A stretch of DNA of 64,000 bases from CAZWDL01 sp964632995. GTDB taxonomy: Bacteria > Bacteroidota > Bacteroidia > Chitinophagales > Saprospiraceae. Positions 8,595-17,455 of this stretch are shown in pieces (the stretch's first letter is position 1; each line of letters begins with the position of its first letter). Made by a program: the position numbers and the translations under genes. Below the pieces are notes generated by a model. The model was not told the origin of the DNA, searched no databases, and saw nothing but the letters and a program-made list of their open reading frames with translations. The stretch spans positions 1 through 64,000 of the forward strand of contig CAZWDL010000024.1 of the NCBI GenBank assembly GCA_964632995.1. The letters are read 5' to 3'.

Positions 8595-9794
8595 TTATTG
8601 ATTGAGAATCTTTTCCAATGTTTTTTCATCTACGGTCAACAAACCGTTTTTAGTGAGTCGGGGGGTGAGCTTTTTCCAGTGGGGGCCTTTTTTGAAGATC
8701 TCCCGGAACATGGGCAGGGCTTCCTCCAGCCGGCCGAGGTTAGCCAGATTGACGGCGTGCCAGTACTTCATCTCCAGGTTGTCGGGAAACATAGCCTCGG
8801 CAGCGGCGTATTCCTCCATGGCCTTTTCGATTTCCCCGTGCTCTACGGCCAGGTCCCCGGCATTCATGTGTTCGTAGGCGCGGTGTACGTTGAGCAGCCG
8901 GCGCAGTTCTTTGAGTGGGGTTTCGTGATCGGCTATGCGCAGGTCCACCTTGCGATCCACCCAGGACTGGCCGCTGGATTCGGCGCCGACGACGAGAAGG
9001 GCGGCCGACTGCTTGCCCCGGATATCACCTCCTGCGGTCTGGGCGGCTTCCAGAGCGCGAAGCAGGCGTTCGGCCAGGGGCTGGCCTTCGGATTGCTCGA
9101 AGGCTTTAGCCATAGCGGGCCAGACGCCGGCGTTGTCCATCAGGTTGGCTTGTACCGAATAGCCCTCACCGGTCAGGTGGCCGGCGGCTTCAATGCAGTC
9201 CGATCCAGTGTGTGCCGCCACCCCTCCTGAGGCGTCGAGGATGGCCAGCTGCCGGAATTGGCGGCCTTCGTCCGCGGCGATCAAAAAATCGAGAGCTTCC
9301 CGGGCGCTCTTACCTTCTTTCAACAACTCCAATCCGCCAGGCCCGAAAGCAGGGTTGACGAAAGACTGGGTGGCCACCACCCCGACACCGGCCTCTCCCC
9401 AGGTGACGATCGTACCCACGGAAAACCAATGCGACTGCACCGCCACGCCCATATCGCCCGTCTCCAGATCGATAGCGACGATAGAGTAGGTGTGGGCCAG
9501 GGGCTCGTCGCCAAAGGCAGACTGACCACCGGCGATGAACGGAGCAGAAAGGAAGGCTAGAAAAGTTAGTAGATAAGGTGTATTCGGAATTAGACCAAAG
9601 CCTGTTCTTTTTAAAGGCCTTTGGCTGTTAGCTGTTGGCTGTTGGCTGGCCGGGCCAGCCGCTAAGGGCCAGGCGCCAACGGCTAACAGCTTGGATCGAA
9701 GTTTCCTGAGGGTTTGGTTTTTAGTAAAACAGTTCTGGATCAATGTGGAGGGCTTACTCATGTTAATCTTCATTTTTAGCAGGAAATATAGCAA
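8595..9794 (-). CDS. DUF1028 family Ntn-hydrolase-like secreted protein with TPR-like tail
   Basis: The core (about residues 95-300) begins HTYSIVAIDLETGDMGVAVQSH and continues with GVGVVATQSFVNPAFGPGGLELL and the TGSDCIEAAGH segment, which identifies PF06267 (DUF1028), a predicted Ntn-hydrolase. The last 100 residues form helical repeats (HMNAGDLAVEHGEIEKAMEE, FPDNLEMKYWHAVNLANLGR). A hydrophobic secretion segment (about 74-90) lies unusually far from the first ATG. The only upstream ATGs (9794, 9761) force translation through a 70-bp heptad repeat array (9623-9692), giving an Ala/Gln/Pro-rich insert. The original start may have been lost or shifted by growth of that array. Confidence 0.75.
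   Translation of the reverse strand: MLYFLLKMKINMSKPSTLIQNCFTKNQTLRKLRSKLLAVGAWPLAAGPASQQPTANSQRPLKRTGFGLIPNTPYLLTFLAFLSAPFIAGGQSAFGDEPLAHTYSIVAIDLETGDMGVAVQSHWFSVGTIVTWGEAGVGVVATQSFVNPAFGPGGLELLKEGKSAREALDFLIAADEGRQFRQLAILDASGGVAAHTGSDCIEAAGHLTGEGYSVQANLMDNAGVWPAMAKAFEQSEGQPLAERLLRALEAAQTAGGDIRGKQSAALLVVGAESSGQSWVDRKVDLRIADHETPLKELRRLLNVHRAYEHMNAGDLAVEHGEIEKAMEEYAAAEAMFPDNLEMKYWHAVNLANLGRLEEALPMFREIFKKGPHWKKLTPRLTKNGLLTVDEKTLEKILNQ
9623..9692. repeat. Heptad (7-bp) degenerate tandem array with inverted second half
   Basis: Ten consecutive 7-mers can be marked off (ggctgtt, agctgtt, ggctgtt, ggctggc, then complementary-sense units ending acggcta, acagctt). The second half is the inverse of the first, so the array can fold on itself. 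It lies inside the 5' part of the DUF1028 frame. Confidence 0.75.
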
Positions 9795-10095
9795 GATTCA
9801 GGCGATGTGATACAAATCATGGCGAAACTATGCTGACAATTGCAAGATGGGTTTTTCATGCTTTAGTCGCGAAGCAGAGCTTCGCGCTCCAGCCCTAAAC
9901 GACCAACGCCCCGCCGCTCTTGCAGCGGGACGCTGTGCCGTCGTTTTGCCTGGATACTGATTAGCGGATTTTAATTTATAACAATCCGTAAAAAACCGGT
10001 GTAAATTCTTTTTTTCAATATTTTCCAAAAAAAAATTTGCATGGGGGCTTATTTTAATACCTTAACGTTTTATTAACTAAAGGTCAAGGATTACA
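9795..10095. other. Intergenic region upstream of susC with a dispersed repeat copy
   Basis: The region holds the first copy of a dispersed hairpin element (9878-9948) and an AT-rich leader (9980-10095) that presumably contains the susC promoter. No gene is supported. Confidence 0.5.
9878..9948. repeat. Dispersed hairpin repeat, copy 1
   Basis: 71 bp aligning with 17207-17277 with only five differences, all transitions. Outer arms AAACGAC and GTCGTTT enclose GC-rich DNA with an inner stem CCGCT/AGCGG. The left flank repeats a gcgaagc/gcttcgc mini-hairpin. Confidence 0.85.
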
Positions 10096-13000
10096 ATGAA
10101 AGAACACCTAAAACCCCCGTACAGAAAGTGCTTCGCCTTGCTCTTTCTGATCTTTTGCTTTTTTTCGACCAGCTACGCTCAGGTCAGCGGAGTCGTTACA
10201 GACGCAGAGACCGGCGATCCGCTGATTGGCGCTTCCGTCCTGATTAAAGGCACTTCGACCGGCACGGTCACTGATTTTGATGGGACTTTTACAGTTGATG
10301 CGGAGCCTACCGATGTGCTCGTTATTTCCTACACCGGTTATTCCACCGTTGAAGAGCCGGTCAACAACCGCAGGCAGATCGAAGTGGCCCTGCAGTCAGG
10401 CCAATTGCTCGAAGAGGTGGTCGTCACCGGCTATACGGCTCAGAGCAAACGAGACATCACCGGAGCCGTCACCACGGTAGACACTGAGGAATTGCTGTCC
10501 ATACCGGCGACCACTTTTTCCCAGCAATTACAGGGACGAGCTCCAGGGGTGAGCATCATCAACGATGCTACTCCCGGCGGCGCGGCGACGGTCCGTATCC
10601 GCGGATACGGTACGGTTGGCAACAACAACCCGCTATATATCATTGACGGGGTGCCTTCCACCAACCAATCTACCCTGAACCCCAATGATATCGAAACGCT
10701 GCAGGTGCTCAAGATGCATCCGCCGCTTCCATCTACGGATCACGGGCCGCTAACGGCGTGATCATCATCACTACCAAAAAAGGGAAATTAGGGAAGCCGA
10801 AAGTCTCCTATCAGGCCTACTACGGCTTGCAATCCGTAGCTGAGGACGTACAATCCCTTAACGCCCGCGAACTGGGGGAGTATCTCTATCTCGCCGACCT
10901 TTACGCAGGCAAGACGCCTTCGCACGGTCAGTACACCTTCGGACCCAATGGCGAGGTGACCATTCCTAACTATGTGTTTCCAAGCGGCGCCAATTCGGTA
11001 GACGAGAGCCAGTACTCTCTGACCCCGGAAAACATCTACGCCATCACGGAATCGGCGGACACTTACTGGTGGGAAGAGGTTACCCAGAAGAATGCGTCCA
11101 TCACGAACCACCAGCTGATGGCCACCGGGGCCAACGAAAGCGCTCGCTACGCATTCAGCCTCAACTATTTCTCTCAGGAATCTGTAGTTCGCTTCGTCAA
11201 CTATGACCGCATCTCGATACGCGCTAATACGGAATTCTCGGCCATCGACAACCGGCTGAAGATCGGGGAGAACTTCACCGTCGCACTAGGCAATCGCAAG
11301 GGCGGTTTCGGTAATAACAATGAACAAAACGCCGTCTCCGGTTCCTACAAGCACCACCCGCTGCTCCCGGTATATCATATTGCAGGCAACTTTGCCGGCA
11401 GCCGGGGCGCCAACCTGGGAAACAACTTCAATCCCTATGCCACCCTGTCCCGCAATCAGGATGACCGCAGTTGGAACCTGCGCGCGTTCGGCAATGTCTT
11501 CGCCGACCTGGAAATTGTGAAAGGACTTAATGTCCGGACCAGCTTCGGCATCGACCTCAACGGCTTCCGCCGACGCGATATCGGCCGCCTTCAGCCGGAA
11601 TACGTTGAAGGGAACTTCATCAACAGTTCCAGCGCGAGCACCAACTATAACTATCAGTGGGTATGGACCAATACTCTGAACTACAGCAAGACCTTCAATG
11701 ATGTGCACGTATTTAATGCGAATATCGGTATAGAGGCGATCGAACAGTTCGGTGAGTATTTCAACGCCAGCCGGCAACGCTTTGCCTTCCAGACCACCGA
11801 TATTATCAGCTATCTGGACCTGGGGGACGCCACGACCTCGACCAACAGCGGCAATATCATCACCGATTATTCCTTGTTCTCCCAGTTCGGCCAGTTCAAT
11901 TACAGCTACAACGATAAATACCTGGTTCAGTTCACTATTCGGAACGATGCTTCCTCCCGCTTCAAAACGGCCTCCAACAACGCTATCTTCCCGGCTTTCA
12001 GCCTGGGCTGGCGATTGTCCGACGAGCCCTTCTTTCAGAATGCCCTTCCCTTCATCGGCCAGTTCAAACTGCGCTACGGTTGGGGACAGACGGGGAACCA
12101 GGATATCGGGGATTACAATGCCTTCACTACTTATCGCTCCAATATTTTCAATGCCGGGTATCCGATTGACGGCAGCACCAGCAACCCCACGATCGGTTTC
12201 GACGCCGCCACCTTCGGCAATCCCAATGCAAAATGGGAAACGACGACTTCCAACAACCTGGGTTTCGACGCCGCCATGTTCAATAACAAATTGGATATTG
12301 AATTCGATATTTGGAACCGCGTCACCACTGATATGCTCCTGCAGGTACCGATCACTTTCTCCGCAGGAGACGCCTCGGCTCCGGCCTTCAATGTAGGGCA
12401 GGTCACCAATAAAGGGATCGACATCGGCATCAACTGGTCCGACAGAATTGGAGATTTCCGCTACAGCATCGGTGGTAACCTTTCCACTTACCGGAACAAC
12501 ATCGACGCCCTGAATACAGAGGATGCCCGGATCTTCGGCTACGGCTCCCGGGTACCGTCCATGACCGTTACCCAGGTGGGCTATCCGGTCTCTTCCTTCT
12601 TCGGTTTCAATGTGCTGGGTATCTTCCAGTCACAGGAAGAAGTGGAGAGCTGGCCCGAATACGGCGCTTACAATGCCCCCGGCAAGTTCAAGATCGAGGA
12701 CGTCAACGGCGACAACCAGATCAATGATGACGACCGGACCATTATCGGCAACCCTCATCCGAACTTTACCTACGGTTTGAATTTCAACATCGGGTACAAG
12801 AACTGGGACCTGACCATATTCGGTAACGGATCGCAGGGTAACGATATCTTCAACTACGTGCGATTCTTCGCCGACTTCAACTCCTTCCAGGGAAATCGCT
12901 CCAAGCGCGCCTTATACGACGCCTGGCAGCCGAGCAATCCCAACGCTCCTAAAAGCCAATGGGTAGCCTCTAACCCCGGTGCTACTTCGCCGATCATGGA

Positions 13001-13292
13001 CGCCAACGACCAGATCAGCAGCCGGGTGTCGACTTACCTGATCGAGGACGGAAGCTATTTTCGCATCCGCAACATCCAGCTGACCTACAATGTCCCGAAC
13101 ACCTTCGGCAACCGCGTCGGGCTGGCCGGCGGTCAGATCTACCTCCAGGGGCAAAACATGTTCACCTTCACGAAATACTCCGGGCTCAATCCGGAGATCC
13201 AGACGGGGGCCGACACCACCCTCGGTTTCGACGGCGGTTACATGCCCGTCTCCCGGACGATCACTCTGGGCTTAAATGTTAACTTCCAATAA
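10096..13292 (+). pseudogene. SusC/RagA-type TonB-dependent receptor, split by a one-base frameshift
   Basis: This outer-membrane receptor would import glycan or peptide ligands with the SusD protein that follows. It has a signal peptide, a carboxypeptidase-like domain (VSGVVTDAETGDPLIGASV), a TonB-box-like LEEVVVTGY, the plug with RIRGYGTVGNNNPLYIIDGVP, and a full beta-barrel ending TITLGLNVNF. The expected LKDASAASIYGSRAANGVIIITT is out of frame. After base 10713 the text reads ctcaagatgcatcc, where one more G would restore frame to the 844-residue downstream part. Everything else is intact, so this is either a recent lesion or a sequencing error. susD follows after 16 bp. Confidence 0.9.
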
Positions 13293-13308
13293 AAAAATCA
13301 ATAGTACA

Positions 13309-15051
13309 ATGAACTGTATAAAATTATCAATCGCACTGGCTTTGTGCATTTTTCTTGCCGGCTGTGGTGATGAATTTCTGAGTAAAAACCCGCAGGCGCA
13401 GTTTAGTACGGTAGCCCTGCAAACACCGGAAGGAGTGGAAGGCATTCTGCTGGGCGCCTACGCAATGGTCGATGGTACCGGCCTGAACGGCCAGGCGCCC
13501 TGGGAAAACGACATCCACAATTGGGTGTTCGGCGGTATTGCTTCCGACAACGCGCTAAAAGGTACTGATGCTGGTGATCAACCCGAGCAGTCCTTTATCG
13601 AAGCTTACGATTTCAACTCTTTTAACAACCATATCCGAAACAAGTGGCGAGGTGTCTATAAGGGCATTGCCCGCTGCAACGACGCCATCGTGGCGGCCAA
13701 GGCCGTGGAGGAGTTCAATGAAGCCCGTCGCGAGCAGATCATCGCCGAAGCGACCTTCCTGCGGGGGCTCTTCCACTTCGAAGCACAGAAAATGTGGAAA
13801 TTTCCCACGTACATCGATGATTCGGTTTACGACATCAATAACGTAGAAAGCACCAAAGTGCCCAACACCGGAAAGATCTGGGATCAGATCGAAGAGGATT
13901 TCGCTGAAGCAGCAAGCGTCCTTCCCGAAGAGCAGTCGCTAGTCGGCCGGCCCACCAGCTGGGCCGCCAAGGCTTTCCTGGCCAAAGCCAAGATGTACCA
14001 GGGCTGGGATGAGAACGGCAACGCTAACACGACCAAGTTGCAGGAAGCCAAAACACTGCTCGATGAGATCATGAACTCCAATAAATTCTCCTTGGTGCCC
14101 AGGTACTCAGAGAACTTTTTGGTCAGCACCAGAAACAATGCCGAGTCGATATGGGAAGTGCAGTTTGCCATCAACAGCGCCACCGGCGATGCGGCAAACC
14201 AGGGCATTGGTCTGGCCCACCCCTACATCGCTCCTTGGGGCTGCTGCGGCTTCTATCAGGCGCCGCAAAACCTGGTCAACGCCTTCAAGACCGATGACAA
14301 CGGCCTTCCTCTGCTCAATACCTTCAACGACAGCGATGTGACCTGGGAAACGGAATACACCGGCCCGCTCGACCCGCGTCTCGACCATACTGTCGGCCGC
14401 CCGGGTATTTTGTACAAGGGTTTCCAGATCCACGGTACGGACTTCATCCGCGACCTGTCGTACGCCGGTCCTTATTCTTCCATGAAGCACGTCGGTGAAC
14501 CGGAGTCCTTCGGCGTCGGCGGCTGGGGTAACCTCACGGCCAACAACTACCGCATCATGCGCTACTCCATGATCATCCTCTGGCTAGCGGAAGCCGAAGT
14601 GGAACTGGGCAACCTCGAGCGCGCCCGCGAACTGGTCAATATGATCCGCGAGCGCGCCCAAAATTCCGAGGATTTTGTTCCCAAGGCCATACAGGGCGAG
14701 GACAGCCGCCAGAGCTATACCATCGTGGAAGGAGAGCCCGCGGCCAACTATCAGGTCGGCCTGTACACCGATGCCTGGACCAACCAGGCAACCGCCAGAG
14801 AGGCCGTACGCTTTGAGAGCCGCCTGGAATTCGCCATGGAAGGCCACCGCTTCTTCGACCTGCAACGCTGGGGTGTGCAGGCCGAAGTGCTGAACGCCTA
14901 CCTGGAAAGTGAATCCAGGTACCGGGTCTACCTGCAGGGCAAGTCCTTCACTAAAGGCAAGAACGAATTTTACCCGATCCCGATCGAGGCGATCGACCGC
15001 TCGTCCAAAGACGGAAAGCCCACTTTGACCCAGGATCCGGCCTATAACTAA
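13309..15051 (+). CDS. SusD/RagB family nutrient-binding outer-membrane lipoprotein
   Basis: The surface lipoprotein partner of the preceding SusC. From the ATG at 13309 there is a signal peptide with lipobox FLAGC followed by the typical GDEFLSKNPQ. The helical TPR scaffold includes NKWRGVYKGIARCNDAI and RGLFHFEAQKMWKFP. The C-terminal SusD signature is EGHRFFDLQRWG, then FYPIPIEAID. At 580 residues it is full length. The frame is open 33 bp further upstream, but the lipobox fixes the start. A strong terminator 28 bp after the stop ends the susCD transcript. The cargo is not predictable; no glycosidase gene is adjacent. Confidence 0.95.
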   Translation: MNCIKLSIALALCIFLAGCGDEFLSKNPQAQFSTVALQTPEGVEGILLGAYAMVDGTGLNGQAPWENDIHNWVFGGIASDNALKGTDAGDQPEQSFIEAYDFNSFNNHIRNKWRGVYKGIARCNDAIVAAKAVEEFNEARREQIIAEATFLRGLFHFEAQKMWKFPTYIDDSVYDINNVESTKVPNTGKIWDQIEEDFAEAASVLPEEQSLVGRPTSWAAKAFLAKAKMYQGWDENGNANTTKLQEAKTLLDEIMNSNKFSLVPRYSENFLVSTRNNAESIWEVQFAINSATGDAANQGIGLAHPYIAPWGCCGFYQAPQNLVNAFKTDDNGLPLLNTFNDSDVTWETEYTGPLDPRLDHTVGRPGILYKGFQIHGTDFIRDLSYAGPYSSMKHVGEPESFGVGGWGNLTANNYRIMRYSMIILWLAEAEVELGNLERARELVNMIRERAQNSEDFVPKAIQGEDSRQSYTIVEGEPAANYQVGLYTDAWTNQATAREAVRFESRLEFAMEGHRFFDLQRWGVQAEVLNAYLESESRYRVYLQGKSFTKGKNEFYPIPIEAIDRSSKDGKPTLTQDPAYN

Positions 15052-15078
15052 TACCCAGAAGACAAGTACGTCTAATGA

Positions 15079-15109
15079 AGCCCTGACGAACTGTTCGTCA
15101 GGGCTTTTT
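15079..15109 (+). terminator. Terminator of the susCD operon
   Basis: A perfect 12-bp stem (agccctgacgaa / ttcgtcagggct) with a 3-nt loop is followed directly by TTTTTC. Confidence 0.9.
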
Positions 15110-15315
15110 CATAACTTTTCAGCTGTGGGTTAGCGTCGTTTAGCGATTGTGATCTTACTCCGGATTATTAAGGGATTAATCTACTGCGAAGCCAAATTGC
15201 CTGCCATTCTTGCGGTTGGTCGTCTCTAACTAACGCCGGATGTAAGTCCAGGGCCTTTTGTAATTATATCTACTCAGCCACTTGAGAACTCCTTGGTAAA
15301 ACTATAAACAACCCA

Positions 15316-17124
15316 ATGGAAAACATCAGAATAATTGCTTCTTTGCTTGGTCTCCTGGTGGTCTTCAGTGCCTGTCAACCTTCTTCCGGCACCCATTTTC
15401 AACTCCATGCTCCGGAAATCTCCGGCATCGATTTCGTCAACGAGATCACCGAGAATGATACCCTGAATATTCTGGAAAGCGAATTCGTCTACAACGGCGC
15501 CGGCATAGCGGTCGGCGATCTAAACGGCGACGGGCTGGAGGATCTGTTTTTCGCAGGCAACCAGGTAGCTAACCGGCTGTACCTCAACAAGGGGGGGCTC
15601 AAATTTGAGGATGTCACCAAATCGGCCAATATTGAAAAGCCGCTGCCCCGGATGTGGTCCTCGGGCGTCAATATTCTGGATGTCAATCTGGATGGGAAAC
15701 TGGATATTTACGTTTGTAACACGCTGAATAAGGATTCCTCCTTATTGCGCAATCTGCTATACATCAATCAGGGCAATGACGAACAGGGCCGGCCTGGGTT
15801 CCGGGAAATGGCTGCCGCCTACGGCATCGATGATCCCAGTCATTCCTCTCATGCCCAGTTCTTTGATTACGACCGGGACGGTGACCTCGACCTCTTCGTC
15901 GGCAGCCGCATATTGCCGAATTCGTATCCCCTGCCCGACCGCTCCTACTTGTTGCGGAACGACAGCAAGGGGGAGGCGGTCCGGTTTACTGACGTCACCG
16001 AAGCCTGGAGCGTCGACCTGGTCGAACCGGGCCTAATCAGCGACGCCCTCTGGACGGACTTCAACGGCGACCAGCGCCCCGACCTCGTCCTGGCCGGCGA
16101 GTGGATGCCGCTCCGCCTATTCCAGAACAAAGGCGACAGCTTCCGCGAGATTACCGCCGCCAGCGGCCTGGCCGAATTCACCGGTTGGTGGAACAGCCTT
16201 GCCAGGGCCGATCTGGACCAGGACGGCGACATGGACTACATCGCCGGCAACTTCGGTGAGAATATCTACTACCAATGCACTTCGGAAGAGCCGGTGCGGG
16301 TATACGGCAAGGACCTGGATCAGAACGGCACCATCGACCCGCTGATCTCCTGCTACTGGCAGGATTCGCTGGGCAAGCGCGATGAATACCTGTACCATCC
16401 GCGCGCCGATCTGGTCAAGCAGTTTGTCGGCATCCGTAAGAAATTTAACACCCACGGCGAATACGGCGAGGCGACCGTTTCGGGCATGTTCACCGAAGAG
16501 GAGATGGCTGACGCCCTCATCCTGGAGGCCCGGTGGATGAAGAGCGCCGTGATCGAAAACCTGGGCGACGGGCAATTTGCGCTCCACGCCCTGCCGGTGG
16601 AAGCGCAGCTGGCGCCCATCTACGGCATCCTACCCAAGGACGTGAACGAGGACGGGCAAATGGATATTCTCCTGGTCGGCAATGATTTCGGCATGGAAGT
16701 GCAGCAGGGCAGAGCCGACGCCTTCACCGGGCTGGTGCTCCTTAATGAGGGAGGATTCCGCTTCCGGCCGCTCAGTATTGCTGAAGGCCACTTTACCGTC
16801 ATGGGGGAGGCCCGCGCTCTGGTAGCCCTGCCCACTGCCGACGGGCGGGAACTGATACTGGCTTCCCAGCACCGGGATTCGCTGAAGGTCTACACCTATC
16901 AACGGGCCACAGACCAGGAATTTGTGCCCTTACAGGCCGGTGAGGTCAAAGCTGTCTACTACCTGAAAAACGGGAAGCAACAACTGGAAGAGTTCTACTG
17001 GGGCGATAGCTTTATGTCGCAATGTGGCCGTTACGTCGCCAAGACGAAAGCCGTGGACCGAATTGAATTGCTGGATGCGGAGGGAGCGGTCAGCCGGGTG
17101 ATCGGGAATGCGGGGGAGCAGTGA
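15316..17124 (+). CDS. FG-GAP/VCBS repeat lipoprotein, apparently internally shortened
   Basis: A signal peptide ends in lipobox VFSAC. The mature part has repeated FG-GAP calcium-binding motifs such as DLNGDGLEDLFFAGN, DVNLDGKLDIYV, DYDRDGDLDLFVGS, DFNGDQRPDLVLAG, DLDQDGDMDYIAGN and DVNEDGQMDILLVGN. These are typical of integrin-like propellers found beside susCD pairs. Relatives I know are about 1,100 residues, with an ASPIC/UnbV domain between two propeller halves. This protein is 602 residues, has no ASPIC segment, and passes from first-half to second-half sequence around the FFDYDRDGDLDL motif (near 15880). An in-frame deletion between the two similar motifs would explain it. Confidence 0.8.
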   Translation: MENIRIIASLLGLLVVFSACQPSSGTHFQLHAPEISGIDFVNEITENDTLNILESEFVYNGAGIAVGDLNGDGLEDLFFAGNQVANRLYLNKGGLKFEDVTKSANIEKPLPRMWSSGVNILDVNLDGKLDIYVCNTLNKDSSLLRNLLYINQGNDEQGRPGFREMAAAYGIDDPSHSSHAQFFDYDRDGDLDLFVGSRILPNSYPLPDRSYLLRNDSKGEAVRFTDVTEAWSVDLVEPGLISDALWTDFNGDQRPDLVLAGEWMPLRLFQNKGDSFREITAASGLAEFTGWWNSLARADLDQDGDMDYIAGNFGENIYYQCTSEEPVRVYGKDLDQNGTIDPLISCYWQDSLGKRDEYLYHPRADLVKQFVGIRKKFNTHGEYGEATVSGMFTEEEMADALILEARWMKSAVIENLGDGQFALHALPVEAQLAPIYGILPKDVNEDGQMDILLVGNDFGMEVQQGRADAFTGLVLLNEGGFRFRPLSIAEGHFTVMGEARALVALPTADGRELILASQHRDSLKVYTYQRATDQEFVPLQAGEVKAVYYLKNGKQQLEEFYWGDSFMSQCGRYVAKTKAVDRIELLDAEGAVSRVIGNAGEQ

Positions 17125-17206
17125 TTGTGATCCATCACCCTGCCTTAAACGGTCATTCTGATAACCGCGATGCAGCAAGCTTCGCCATGGCTTCGGCGTT
17201 GGGGCA

Positions 17207-17277
17207 AGCTTCGCGCTCCAGCCCTAAACGACCAACGCCCTGCTGCTCTCGCAACGGGACGCTATGCCGTCGTTTTG
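17207..17277. repeat. Dispersed hairpin repeat, copy 2
   Basis: 71 bp matching 9878-9948 with five transitions. The outer AAACGAC/GTCGTTT arms are conserved, while the inner stem is weakened (tgctgctctcgcaacggg). Confidence 0.85.
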
Positions 17278-17294
17278 TTTTGATGTTTGAAGGA

Positions 17295-17442
17295 GATACC
17301 AGATGCCAGACGAGCCTTCCTTGGCATTCAAAGATTTACGAACTTCCCACGATTGCTATGAACACGAAAGAGAAGTACGGAATTACGATGAGAAAACCAG
17401 GGTTTGGAGTCTGCCGTCTGAAATCTGGTATCTGGCGTCTTA
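17295..17442. repeat. Heptad arrays in inverted orientation, 100 bp apart
   Basis: Left: gatacca, gatgcca, gac at 17295-17311. Right: gtctgcc, gtctgaa, atctggt, atctggc, gtct at 17409-17440. The right units are the complement of the left ones. The right array begins 13 bp after the nrdJ stop codon on the minus strand. Confidence 0.65.
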
Positions 17443-17455
17443 ATTCCAAAACTTT

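Larger units (their letters stand above)
17125..17455. other. Intergenic region with repeat elements between the FG-GAP gene and nrdJ
   Basis: This convergent intergenic region is filled by two repeat types: the second copy of the dispersed hairpin element (17207-17277) and inverted heptad arrays (17295-17308 and 17409-17442). No gene is supported. Confidence 0.6.
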
